Below are positions 42,518-50,553 of a DNA stretch of 64,000 nt, in pieces (within the stretch, counting starts at the first letter, position 1; each line of letters begins with the position of its first letter). This DNA comes from Flavobacterium sp. ASV13 (GTDB taxonomy: Bacteria; Bacteroidota; Bacteroidia; Flavobacteriales; Flavobacteriaceae): NCBI RefSeq assembly GCF_000745775.1, contig NZ_JQJY01000001.1, positions 248,001 to 312,000 of the forward strand. Direction: 5' to 3'. The notes below the pieces were generated by a model that ran no database searches, was not told the DNA's origin, and saw only the letters and a program-made list of their open reading frames with translations. A program made the translations under genes and the position numbers.

Positions 42518-44578
42518 TCACTCTTTCAGCAAACGATTCAATTGAAACTGTTCATCGGGGGTCAAATTAGGCAAAATTCTTTCAAACGAAGCACGCATTT
42601 CAGAATTTTTTAATAACAATCTTATAGTGTCTCTTCCAAATTTTGAAAACTGCCACATATGATGCGTAGTTGAAGCAACTAAGTTACTCAGAACCTGATC
42701 GTTGATAATTTTAAAAGCGATCAGTTTTTCGAGTGCATTCTGTCGAGTTGTTGCTTCATATTTAGTTGAAGAAAAATCAATTAATTCAGCGACAAGTTCA
42801 TCTGGATTTGATGCATAATTTGGTGTAGATAAAGCCAAAGAAAGCCACATTGTACGAAGATTATAATCGTTAAAACCAATCCAGTTTTTTGATTTATCTA
42901 AATATTCATTTCGATGTTCTGGAAAATTTCTCCATAACCAATACAGCGCTATTTCTTGTGTTTGATATGATTTATCGTCTAACAAAGTTTCATACTCGGC
43001 TCTAAAATCTTCTGGAATTTTAGCCAAACTTTCGGCTATTGTTTGGCGAATCTGAATATTATTGGTTTTCATGGCCAGAATCAGCAATTCTTTTTTTGAT
43101 TCGTATTTCTCATTTTCTAATTGATTGATAATCGTTTCTTTTACCGTATGATAAACATCTGAATTTAAAGTTTTAATGAAAAAATCTTTCTTTTCTGCCA
43201 ATGGAGTTTTCTTCAATTTATCAACTTCAAGTCTGACCTGAATAGATTTATTCTTACTCAACAAAGCATTCGCAACAGGCGTATCAAAAACAGTTGATTC
43301 CAACCAGGTTTTTTGGAATTTTTCCAAATCAAAATCAGATACTTTTTTAATTTCGTTAAAGAAATCTTCCGTATTTACTGTTTGATATGCGTATTTTTTG
43401 AGGTAACTTTTTATCGCTTTCTTAAATGCTTTATCTCCAATTGATTCATGGAGCACAAAAAGTGCCCACGCTCCTTTTTCGTAAAAAGTAAGTGAACTCG
43501 CTTTTGGATTTAAAACCGGAATTGAATCGGTTCTTGATGCAAATTTTATTTGCTGTGCAGTGTCATAGAGTTTGGAATAAAAATAGTCATCGCCAAAAAT
43601 ATCACGCTCCGCCAAAGCCGCATAATAAGTCGCAAAACCCTCCTGAAGCCAGTGATGTTTACTACTTTCGGCCGTAATTAAATCGCCAAACCAATGATGC
43701 GCTAACTCGTGAGCATCGACATTTGTGTAATTACGATCAACAAATCCGATTGAATCCACAACATATCGCGTTGCTAAAAGTGTTGAAGTTGTGTTTTCCA
43801 TTCCCGCATACAAAAAATCCCGAACTGGAATTTCTCTATAAATCTCCCACGGATATTGAACACCAATTTCTTTTTCTAGAAAATCAAAAATGCGTTTTGA
43901 ATATCGAAATGTTGGTTCAAAACGTGAAGCATCTTTATTTTCTAAATAATATTCAAGCGGAACATTCGATTTTGATTTAGAACTTTTTTTATCATATTTT
44001 CCAATGGCAAGCATCAACACATAAGAACTCATTGGTTTTTTCATTTCATATTGCCAATGATATGAATTTCCGTTTTGTGATTTTTCTTTTAAAATTCCGT
44101 TCGAAACAACCTGATATGCTGTGTCATAAGTTATTCCTAAGTTAAAAACCACTTTTTCATTAACATCATCAAAACTCGGAAACCAATTGCTTGTGTATCT
44201 GCCCTGACCTTGTGTCCAGATTTGAATTTCTTTGCCTTCAATATCAATAAAATACAACGCTTGTTTTGGTTTTGCGGTATATTCAAAAGTCAAATGATTA
44301 TCTCCTTTTTGAAAATTCCCAATAATCTGTAGTTGTTTGCCTGAATTAACGAAAACAACATCTTTATTGTCAATCTGCACTTTGGAGAATTCCATGTTTT
44401 TAGCATCAATTTTTATGGTATCAATTGGTTTTAAAATCGTAAAACCGTAATCTAAAATACCTGAAATTGATTTTTCTTTGGCATTTAAAGTTAATTGTCC
44501 GGATGCAGTTTTAAAATCAACAAATTGAGTTTGTTGTGCAAAAATAAATCCAGTAAAAAACAAAAAGATATATTTCAT
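42518..44578 (-). CDS. M1 family metallopeptidase (aminopeptidase N-like)
   Basis: This 686-residue exported zinc aminopeptidase has a signal peptide (MKYIFLFFTGFIFAQQ, started at ATG 44578). An N-terminal beta domain follows, then the substrate-anchoring GAMEN-type motif (YAGMENTTSTLLATR) and the zinc site HELAHHW with the second Glu ligand in WLQEGFATYYA. A HEAT-like helical C-terminal region completes it (about 470-686). All catalytic residues are present. It removes N-terminal residues from peptides, probably in the periplasm. It is 8 bp downstream of the RAYT stop and could be co-transcribed with it. Confidence 0.95.
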   Translation of the reverse strand: MKYIFLFFTGFIFAQQTQFVDFKTASGQLTLNAKEKSISGILDYGFTILKPIDTIKIDAKNMEFSKVQIDNKDVVFVNSGKQLQIIGNFQKGDNHLTFEYTAKPKQALYFIDIEGKEIQIWTQGQGRYTSNWFPSFDDVNEKVVFNLGITYDTAYQVVSNGILKEKSQNGNSYHWQYEMKKPMSSYVLMLAIGKYDKKSSKSKSNVPLEYYLENKDASRFEPTFRYSKRIFDFLEKEIGVQYPWEIYREIPVRDFLYAGMENTTSTLLATRYVVDSIGFVDRNYTNVDAHELAHHWFGDLITAESSKHHWLQEGFATYYAALAERDIFGDDYFYSKLYDTAQQIKFASRTDSIPVLNPKASSLTFYEKGAWALFVLHESIGDKAFKKAIKSYLKKYAYQTVNTEDFFNEIKKVSDFDLEKFQKTWLESTVFDTPVANALLSKNKSIQVRLEVDKLKKTPLAEKKDFFIKTLNSDVYHTVKETIINQLENEKYESKKELLILAMKTNNIQIRQTIAESLAKIPEDFRAEYETLLDDKSYQTQEIALYWLWRNFPEHRNEYLDKSKNWIGFNDYNLRTMWLSLALSTPNYASNPDELVAELIDFSSTKYEATTRQNALEKLIAFKIINDQVLSNLVASTTHHMWQFSKFGRDTIRLLLKNSEMRASFERILPNLTPDEQFQLNRLLKE

Positions 44579-44586
44579 TGAAAATT

Positions 44587-45276
44587 TTATTTTAAAGAAT
44601 CTGTTTCCCAAGATTGTGGATTGTTTTTAATGTAATCGTAAATTATTTCAAAACGTTTATAATTTCTAACGATGTGATCGTGATAATTATCTTGCCAGAT
44701 TGATTCCGTTCCATTTATTTGCTTTGTTATTATGGATTTGAAAATTGCTACGAAAGATGAAATGGATTTCGGTTTACGTCCAAAATTCGATTCAGATTGC
44801 TTTTCGTCCCTATTGTCACGTAGAGGCGCACAGCAGTGCGTCTCCGCAACGTTTGTCGTCATGATATGTCCGTTATTTAATTCTGCACCGTTTTTCGTTG
44901 TGGATATGCTGGACGGAGACGCACTGCTGTGCGCCTCTACGATATGCGTCGTGGTTTTACATCCATTTGTGTTTTCAAATTCATTCATTTTTTGAATTTC
45001 ATATTTGTTTTGAATTTCGATCAATAAATGAATATGATTTGGCATAATAATCCAATTATGAAAAAACCAATTTTTACGAATAGTAATTGATTTTAAAAGT
45101 TCTTTCTCAACAATCTTTCCATTTTCATTTAAAATCATTTTACTGTCTACAATCGTTCCAAAAATACATTCTCTATTTTTAGCAACCATTGTAATAAAAT
45201 ATACTGCTTCACTCGAGTAATCCCAATTCTTCAATCTGGTTGAATCGGTTTTAAATTTATCTTTATATAATGACAT
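44587..45276 (-). CDS. RAYT (REP-associated tyrosine transposase), Y1 family
   Basis: This 229-residue Y1 (HUH) transposase is of the domesticated kind found with REP palindromes. The start is typical (YFITMVAKNRECIFG), the metal site is PNHIHLLI (His81 and His83), and the C-terminal helix region is WQDNYHDHIVRNYKRFEIIYDYIKNNP, where Tyr198 or Tyr215 is the nucleophile candidate. Residues about 90-170 are a low-complexity insert. 41 codons of it, about 112-153, are exactly a REPIN-like inverted repeat (44819-44941), read through in frame. The protein is intact otherwise. A TAACTTTG promoter box lies 20 nt upstream. It may mobilise REP elements elsewhere in the genome. Confidence 0.92.
   Translation of the reverse strand: MSLYKDKFKTDSTRLKNWDYSSEAVYFITMVAKNRECIFGTIVDSKMILNENGKIVEKELLKSITIRKNWFFHNWIIMPNHIHLLIEIQNKYEIQKMNEFENTNGCKTTTHIVEAHSSASPSSISTTKNGAELNNGHIMTTNVAETHCCAPLRDNRDEKQSESNFGRKPKSISSFVAIFKSIITKQINGTESIWQDNYHDHIVRNYKRFEIIYDYIKNNPQSWETDSLK
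44819..44941. repeat. REPIN-like inverted pair inside the RAYT gene
   Basis: A perfect 28-bp inverted repeat (44819-44846 with 44914-44941) is separated by 67 bp. The arms are GC-rich (19 of 28) in AT-rich DNA, and each arm is itself a hairpin (GAGGCGCAC-AGCA-GTGCGTCTC, one G-T pair). Total length is 123 bp, or 41 codons, with no stop in the RAYT frame. Confidence 0.9.
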
Positions 45277-45295
45277 ATTTTGGCGTGTAAAATTC

Positions 45296-45303
45296 CAAAG
45301 TTA
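45296..45303 (-). promoter_or_regulatory. -7 promoter box of the RAYT gene
   Basis: TAACTTTG on the minus strand lies 20 nt upstream of the RAYT ATG. TTTG at 45319-45322 (minus strand) could be the -33, though the 15-nt spacer is short. Confidence 0.4.
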
Positions 45304-45363
45304 CAAAGGTTTCGTCAACAAATAGAATGAAATTTGTAAGTTTACCATTTAAAATTCCAAATC

Positions 45364-46107
45364 GTGTCTACACCTAAAAAAGCCTTATTCAACTGGAGCA
45401 GCGGAAAAGATTCTGCTCTTGCCTTATATAAAATTCTACAAAATTCTGCATATAAAATCGAATTCTTAGTTACGAGCGTGAATCAGCAATTCCAACGAAT
45501 TTCGATGCACGGCGTTCGTGTTGAATTATTAGAAACGCAAGCAAAAAGTATCGGAATTCCATTGAAAATTTTGCAAATTCCGGAAATGCCAACAATGGAA
45601 GTTTATGAAGATGTAATGACAAAAGCCTTAACCGAATTAAAAGAACAAGGTATTTCTCATTCTGTTTTTGGTGATATATTCTTAGAAGATTTACGCAAAT
45701 ATCGAGAAGATCAATTGGCAAAATTGGGTTTTGAAGGCGTTTTTCCAATTTGGAAAATTCCATCGCACGATTTAATTCAGGAGTTTATCTCACTTGGATT
45801 TAAAACTATTGTGGTTTGTGTTAATGAAAAATATTTAGACAAAAGTTTTGTTGGCCGAATTATCGATCAGGATTTTATAAATGATTTGCCAGAAAATGTG
45901 GATGTCTGCGGAGAAAACGGCGAATTTCACACTTTTGCTTTCGACGGGCCAATTTTTTCTAAACCCATAGATTTTGAAATTGGCGAAATTGTTTATCGTA
46001 AATATGAAAAACCAAAAACTGAAGATTCTTCAAATACTGCATGCGATACAAACGACGAAACTGCTTTTGATTTTGGTTTTTGGTATTGTGATTTGATTCC
46101 GAAATAA
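45364..46107 (+). CDS. Dph6-related ATP-pyrophosphatase (PP-loop)
   Basis: This 247-residue ATP-binding protein is related to the diphthamide synthase Dph6 and to other N-type ATP-pyrophosphatases. The PP-loop is LFNWSSGKDSALALYKIL at the N-terminus. The family signature regions are HGVRVELLETQAKSIGIPL, SVFGDIFLEDLRKYREDQL, FEGVFPIWKIPS and DVCGENGEFHTFAFDGP. Bacteria lack diphthamide, so the substrate is different and unknown. The start is GTG at 45364; no ATG is available. It ends just before a long inverted repeat shared with the DUF1697 gene. Confidence 0.9.
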   Translation: MSTPKKALFNWSSGKDSALALYKILQNSAYKIEFLVTSVNQQFQRISMHGVRVELLETQAKSIGIPLKILQIPEMPTMEVYEDVMTKALTELKEQGISHSVFGDIFLEDLRKYREDQLAKLGFEGVFPIWKIPSHDLIQEFISLGFKTIVVCVNEKYLDKSFVGRIIDQDFINDLPENVDVCGENGEFHTFAFDGPIFSKPIDFEIGEIVYRKYEKPKTEDSSNTACDTNDETAFDFGFWYCDLIPK

Positions 46108-46115
46108 AACAGTAT

Positions 46116-46187
46116 AAAAACCGCCACGAATTCACGAATTTTTATTTATCAAACAAAAGAAAAATTCGTGAATTCGTGCCGGTTTTT
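46116..46187. terminator. Long inverted repeat, probable bidirectional terminator
   Basis: 28-nt arms (46116-46143 with 46160-46187; core CACGAATTCACGAATTTTT) match at 27 of 28 positions with a 16-nt loop. It lies between two convergent genes and ends in A/T runs. It is much longer than the other terminators here and looks like a dispersed repeat reused as a terminator. Confidence 0.75.
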
Positions 46188-46190
46188 CTT

Positions 46191-46730
46191 TTATTCATTA
46201 TACATTGCCAGCAAATTAGTTACCGTATTCCAGTTTCGCATTGTTACTATAACATTCAGTTTTTTTTCAATGTATTTGCCTTCGAGCCTAGTTTTTCCGG
46301 CTCCAACCGCATATTTTATAAATATTCTATTGCCGTCAATACTCGCTTCATCTGGTTTAAACTGACTGATTTTTAAATCGTTTATATTTTCACTTTTCAA
46401 AACAGTCGAAACAAAAGCAACATAAAGCTTTTTGGTGTCTAAATCTTTTTCTTTTAAATACGGACTGTTTTTAAAACACAGTTCTAAATCTTCTTTTGCA
46501 ATGACAATTACAGGAACTTCATGTCCAAAAACCTTAAAAATTTCCTGTTTTATCATGAAACCAACTTTCGAAGCTTCTTCTTCGCTATCAACAAAAACAT
46601 TTCCAGATTGCAGATACGTTCTGATATTTTGAAATCCGATGTTTTCCAGCATGGTTTTCAATGCTTCCATTTTCATCATATTGTGACCAGAAACATTTAT
46701 TCCGCGTAAAAGTGCTAAGTGTGTTTTCAT
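46191..46730 (-). CDS. DUF1697 family protein
   Basis: This 179-residue cytoplasmic protein begins at ATG 46730 with the family signature (LALLRGINVSGHNMMKMEALKTML). FQNIRTYLQSGNVFV follows, then a helix-strand core (VIVIAKEDLELCFKNSPY), and VTMRNWNTVTNLL at the C-terminus, which is the family hallmark. The fold is ferredoxin-like. I know of no proven function for the family. Single-gene unit. Confidence 0.92.
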   Translation of the reverse strand: MKTHLALLRGINVSGHNMMKMEALKTMLENIGFQNIRTYLQSGNVFVDSEEEASKVGFMIKQEIFKVFGHEVPVIVIAKEDLELCFKNSPYLKEKDLDTKKLYVAFVSTVLKSENINDLKISQFKPDEASIDGNRIFIKYAVGAGKTRLEGKYIEKKLNVIVTMRNWNTVTNLLAMYNE

Positions 46731-46802
46731 TTTTGCAAGTGTTTTAAAAAAAGTACTCAATACCAAAATTGAATACTTTTAAGAGTAAACAAACTTACAT
46801 TT

Positions 46803-47216
46803 TTATTTTTGTTTTATAAATAGTCCGTAACGATCACACATTCCTGCTTGGTCTACTAAATTGCCATACTCATTCAATGTAAAAGCTTCCATTAAAGTAC
46901 CACTTATACAAGTAGATATCCAATCATTTTTGCTTGGATAAGTTAGAACAAAATACGTCCCTTTATCATCTTTTACTATTTCAAATGTACCTGAAAAAGA
47001 GGCATTTTTTTCATTTGGTATCGTTTTGACAAAAGTTTTATTTTCTTTAAACACATAATAAGGCTCTAAAGTAGGAATGCTATTGTAAGCAGGATTAGAA
47101 GCCCGAACCCATTTTCCATAATATTCCGAATTAACAGAGACCTTTTCATCCTCATGATCTTTAGAGCAAGAAACAAGTGAAACAAACAATACAAGTAATA
47201 GTCCAATTTTCTTCAT
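46803..47216 (-). CDS. Small lipoprotein of unknown function
   Basis: This 137-residue lipoprotein has the signal MKKIGLLLVLFVSLVSCSKD (lipobox VSC, Cys at about 17). The mature domain is beta-rich: YYGKWVRASNPAYNS, YYVFKENKTFVKTIPNE, ASFSGTFEIVKDDKGTYFVL. This is reminiscent of lipocalin-like small lipoproteins of Bacteroidota, which is only a resemblance. It has two Cys near the C-terminus (TCISGTLMEAF and GMCDRYG). It is divergent from recG. Confidence 0.8.
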   Translation of the reverse strand: MKKIGLLLVLFVSLVSCSKDHEDEKVSVNSEYYGKWVRASNPAYNSIPTLEPYYVFKENKTFVKTIPNEKNASFSGTFEIVKDDKGTYFVLTYPSKNDWISTCISGTLMEAFTLNEYGNLVDQAGMCDRYGLFIKQK

Positions 47217-47372
47217 TTTTATAGTTTTTGATGGTTAACTATTAATAAGACTTTACTTTCTTAAAATAGTTGCGTCTTGACTTTACAACTTAACGATAAG
47301 TTAATATTCAAACACTTGAAAACGATAATTCATTTTCAAAATTCCTAATTAAAATCTATCTTCGCTTTCCAA

Positions 47373-47445
47373 AGAAAATAGAGCAAAGAAGAAAGAATAT
47401 AGACTGAAAAATTGTCTTTGTTCTTTCTTCTTGGCTCTATTTTCT
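47373..47445. repeat. 32-bp inverted repeat upstream of recG
   Basis: 47373-47404 and 47414-47445 pair at 29 of 32 positions around a 9-nt loop (core AGAAAATAGAGC). It is 48 nt upstream of the recG ATG in a divergent spacer, so it is not a simple terminator. TCTAAAATCTAAG repeats fill the rest to the start. Confidence 0.75.
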
Positions 47446-47493
47446 AAAATCTAAGCCAGTCTAAAATCTAATAATCTAAGAAGTCTAAAAAAA

Positions 47494-49602
47494 ATGTCTA
47501 ACAATCTTCTTGAAACCCCTATCGAATACTTAAAAGGTGTTGGCCCGAGTCGCGGTCAATTGCTTCGTAAGGAATTGGGAATTCATAAATATGGAGATTT
47601 AGTCAATTTTTTTCCGAATCGATACATTGACAGAACCCGTTATTATAAAATTAATGAACTTCAAAATACAGGAACAGAAGTTCAGATTATTGGAAAAATA
47701 ATCAATATCAAAACAGTTGAATTTGCCAAAAACAAAAAACGTCTGGTTGCCAGTTTCGTTGATGATACGGGGCAAATTGAACTAAATTGGTTTCAAGGAC
47801 ATAAATGGATTCGTGAAAGTTTGAAACTGAATGAAACTTTAGTGATTTTTGGAAAATGTTCTTTATACGGAAGTCAATTCAGTATGGCACATCCGGAAAT
47901 TGAACTCTTGACAGAGCACGAAAGAAGTCTTCGCTCAGCCATGCAGCCGGTTTATCCTTCTACAGAAACACTTGCCAACCGTGGAATTTCCAACAGAACC
48001 ATCAATAAACTGATGGAACAATTGTTTATCGAAACTCAGGCTTTGTTTACCGAAACTTTTCCTCCTTATTTAATCGAGGAATTGAAATTAATTCCGAAAA
48101 GAGCGGCCTTATTTAATATACATTTTCCAAAAAGCACTGATATTTTGGCGAAAGCCCAATTCCGATTAAAATTTGAGGAATTGTTTTTTATTCAGCTTCA
48201 ATTAATTACCAAAAACTTAATTAGAAAGCATAAAATAAAAGGACATCCGTTTTCTAAAGTCGGTGAATTATTTAATGACTTTTATCAAAATCACTTGCCT
48301 TTTGACTTGACTGGCGCTCAAAAAAGAGTAATCAAGGAAATCCGTACCGACATGGGAAGCAACGCTCAAATGAACCGTTTACTTCAGGGAGATGTTGGTT
48401 CCGGAAAAACAATTGTTGCCTTTATGAGTATGCTTTTAGCAATTGACAATGGTTTTCAGGCTTGTTTGATGGCGCCTACAGAGATTTTGGCTAATCAACA
48501 TTTCATAGGATTATCGGCATTTGCGAATACCTTAAATATCAATATCCGAATATTGACGGGTTCGACTAAAACTTCTGAAAGAAAAATTATTCATGAAGAA
48601 CTTGAAAACGGAACCCTGCAAATTTTAATTGGAACGCATGCTTTATTAGAAGACAAAGTTCAGTTTAAAAATCTAGGTTTGGCTGTTATTGATGAACAGC
48701 ATCGTTTTGGCGTGGAGCAACGTTCAAAATTGTGGAAGAAAAATGATATTCCGCCACATGTTTTAGTAATGACCGCCACTCCAATTCCGAGAACTTTGGC
48801 GATGAGTTTATATGGAGATTTAGATATTTCTGTAATTGATGAATTACCGCCGGGCAGAAAACCTATTCAGACCGTTCATAGATATGATACAAACCGATTG
48901 AAAGTTTGGAAATTCCTTCGTGATGAAATTACGCTCGGAAGACAAATTTATATTGTTTATCCGTTGATTCAGGAATCGGAAAAAATGGATTACAAAGATT
49001 TAATGGACGGTTACGAAAGTATTTCGAGAGATTTTCCACTACCACAATATTCGATTTCTATACTTCATGGAAAAATGAAACCAGCAGATAAAGATGCTGA
49101 AATGAAACGATTTTCTGAAGGAAAAACCAATATCATGGTTGCAACAACCGTTATTGAAGTTGGAGTTAACGTACCAAATGCCAGTGTTATGATTATTGAA
49201 AGCGCAGAACGTTTTGGATTATCGCAATTGCATCAATTACGAGGACGAGTTGGTCGTGGCGCCGAACAAAGTTATTGTATTTTAATGACGAGCCATAAAC
49301 TTAGTACCGATAGCAAAACCCGAATGGAAACTATGGTAGGGACCAATGACGGTTTTGAAATTGCCGAAGTAGATCTTAAACTTCGTGGTCCTGGTGATTT
49401 AATGGGAACTCAACAAAGTGGTGTTTTGAATCTGCAAATTGCTGATATCGTAAAAGATCGAGATATTTTATCTTTGGCCCGAAACTATGCAATGAAAATT
49501 CTAAAAGAAGACAGCGCACTGCAAAAACCAGAACATGCCGTTCTAAAAGCTGTTTTTATTGAATTGACAAAAAAGAAGAATATTTGGAATTATATTTCTT
49601 AA
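47494..49602 (+). CDS. recG: ATP-dependent DNA helicase RecG
   Basis: RecG remodels stalled forks and branched DNA. The 702-residue protein has normal length. The wedge domain is N-terminal (about 50-200, OB fold, FVDDTGQIELNWFQG). Walker A is RLLQGDVGSGKTIVAFMSML, motif II is VIDEQHRFGVEQRSKL (D-E-x-H), VMTATPIPRTLAMSLYGD follows, and the second RecA domain has VATTVIEVGVNVPNASVMIIE and QLRGRVGRGAEQSYC. The C-terminal RecG motif is FEIAEVDLKLRGPGDLMGTQQSG. A 5-unit CTAAG repeat begins directly after the stop. Confidence 0.97.
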   Translation: MSNNLLETPIEYLKGVGPSRGQLLRKELGIHKYGDLVNFFPNRYIDRTRYYKINELQNTGTEVQIIGKIINIKTVEFAKNKKRLVASFVDDTGQIELNWFQGHKWIRESLKLNETLVIFGKCSLYGSQFSMAHPEIELLTEHERSLRSAMQPVYPSTETLANRGISNRTINKLMEQLFIETQALFTETFPPYLIEELKLIPKRAALFNIHFPKSTDILAKAQFRLKFEELFFIQLQLITKNLIRKHKIKGHPFSKVGELFNDFYQNHLPFDLTGAQKRVIKEIRTDMGSNAQMNRLLQGDVGSGKTIVAFMSMLLAIDNGFQACLMAPTEILANQHFIGLSAFANTLNINIRILTGSTKTSERKIIHEELENGTLQILIGTHALLEDKVQFKNLGLAVIDEQHRFGVEQRSKLWKKNDIPPHVLVMTATPIPRTLAMSLYGDLDISVIDELPPGRKPIQTVHRYDTNRLKVWKFLRDEITLGRQIYIVYPLIQESEKMDYKDLMDGYESISRDFPLPQYSISILHGKMKPADKDAEMKRFSEGKTNIMVATTVIEVGVNVPNASVMIIESAERFGLSQLHQLRGRVGRGAEQSYCILMTSHKLSTDSKTRMETMVGTNDGFEIAEVDLKLRGPGDLMGTQQSGVLNLQIADIVKDRDILSLARNYAMKILKEDSALQKPEHAVLKAVFIELTKKKNIWNYIS

Positions 49603-49603
49603 T

Positions 49604-49645
49604 CTAAGATGCTAAGATTCTGAGGTACTAAGGCTCTAAGTTTTT
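49604..49645 (+). repeat. Degenerate 8-bp tandem repeat, copy C
   Basis: Five units, CTAAGATG, CTAAGATT, CTGAGGTA, CTAAGGCT, CTAAGTTT, then T's, start 2 nt after the recG stop. It is the longest copy in the window. Confidence 0.8.
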
Positions 49646-49722
49646 CCATTAGCTTTCAACTTCACTCAGGATAACATTGAGATTTTATTTTCATTTTAAC
49701 TTTTGTACTTTGATCCTAAAAA

Positions 49723-49754
49723 AAACTTAGAACCTTAGCATCTTAGATCCTTAG
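49723..49754 (-). repeat. Degenerate 8-bp tandem repeat, copy D (inverted)
   Basis: On the minus strand: CTAAGGAT, CTAAGATG, CTAAGGTT, CTAAGTTT, then T's. It faces copy C, so transcript across both could fold back. Confidence 0.8.
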
Positions 49755-49888
49755 TAGCTTAAAAAAAAACTTCACTGCATCAAACTTTAAAATATTCTAT
49801 TATTTTTTCTTGGTGATTAGATTTGTTGGGGGACAAATTTAAGGTTGAATATTTCGATTGATACAGCAAAGTTTTTTGAATTTCATAC

Positions 49889-50491
49889 TTATTTTTTAGG
49901 AGTTTCTTTCTTTTCAAAAAGGCCGCTAAACAAACCTTTGCTTACTTTATTTTTGTCATCTTTTCCTGTTGCTATAAGATGGTCAATATATTCCATATAT
50001 GTTTTTTTGCGCTCTTCCAGAAAACCAATCAAATATTCTTCAGATGCCAACATGCCGCTGGCTTCTTCAATTTGCAAAAGCTTTTTATACAAAGGCTCAA
50101 TAAATTTGACTATAATATCTTCTGGAACAGATTTTCGAGTTCCAAAATAACCAACTATTTGGCCATCAGAATCGGCTATAATTTTAAAATCGGTAATTAC
50201 CCAATAGTATCTGCCCGTTTTTGACATATTCTTGATGATGGCATGAATATTCTTATTCGATTTGATACTATCCCACAAAAATTTAAAAATTACTTTGGGC
50301 ATATCGGGATGGCGAATAATATTATGAGCTTGTCCAATCAGTTCAAATTCATCATAGCCTGATACGTCAATAAAATCTTCATTGGCATATAAAATAGTTC
50401 CCTTTGTGTCCGTTTTGCTAAGTAATATTTTATTTTTATTCCAATCAACTTCTCTCTCTGATGGCGTTGGGCGGGTAATTCTGGTATCCAT
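49889..50491 (-). CDS. Aer-like PAS domain protein without a signalling domain
   Basis: This 200-residue soluble protein has an N-terminal PAS domain (about 20-130) of the aerotaxis receptor type. The hallmark is LIGQAHNIIRHPDMPKVIFK, after KTDTKGTILYANEDFIDVSGYDEFELIG; then GRYYWVITDFKIIADSDGQIVGYFGTRKSV. Aer PAS domains bind FAD. The C-terminal 65 residues are helical and charged (LYKKLLQIEEASGML, FLEERKKTYMEYIDHLIATG), and there is no HAMP or methyl-accepting domain. It is the last gene of the redoxin, sensor, PAS group, 62 bp after the membrane sensor. A redox-sensing role is inferred. Confidence 0.88.
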   Translation of the reverse strand: MDTRITRPTPSEREVDWNKNKILLSKTDTKGTILYANEDFIDVSGYDEFELIGQAHNIIRHPDMPKVIFKFLWDSIKSNKNIHAIIKNMSKTGRYYWVITDFKIIADSDGQIVGYFGTRKSVPEDIIVKFIEPLYKKLLQIEEASGMLASEEYLIGFLEERKKTYMEYIDHLIATGKDDKNKVSKGLFSGLFEKKETPKK

Positions 50492-50553
50492 AAATTTTCT
50501 GCATTTAAAATTAGTATCTGTTTACATTGTTGCGGGTAATATTAAATTTTGAG

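Noticed and set aside
42587..44578. RAYT and M1 peptidase as one toxin-like or mobile operon
   Set aside because: The M1 gene is a standard exported aminopeptidase with its own signal peptide; closeness to the RAYT is probably incidental.
44819..44941. Possible CRISPR unit or integron-like site
   Set aside because: Only two inverted arms with one 67-bp spacer and no direct repeats; the RAYT context fits REP elements.
44732..44995. Plus-strand open frame across the inverted repeat in the RAYT gene
   Set aside because: It depends on the GC-rich palindrome for its openness; the minus-strand RAYT has clear motifs at both ends.
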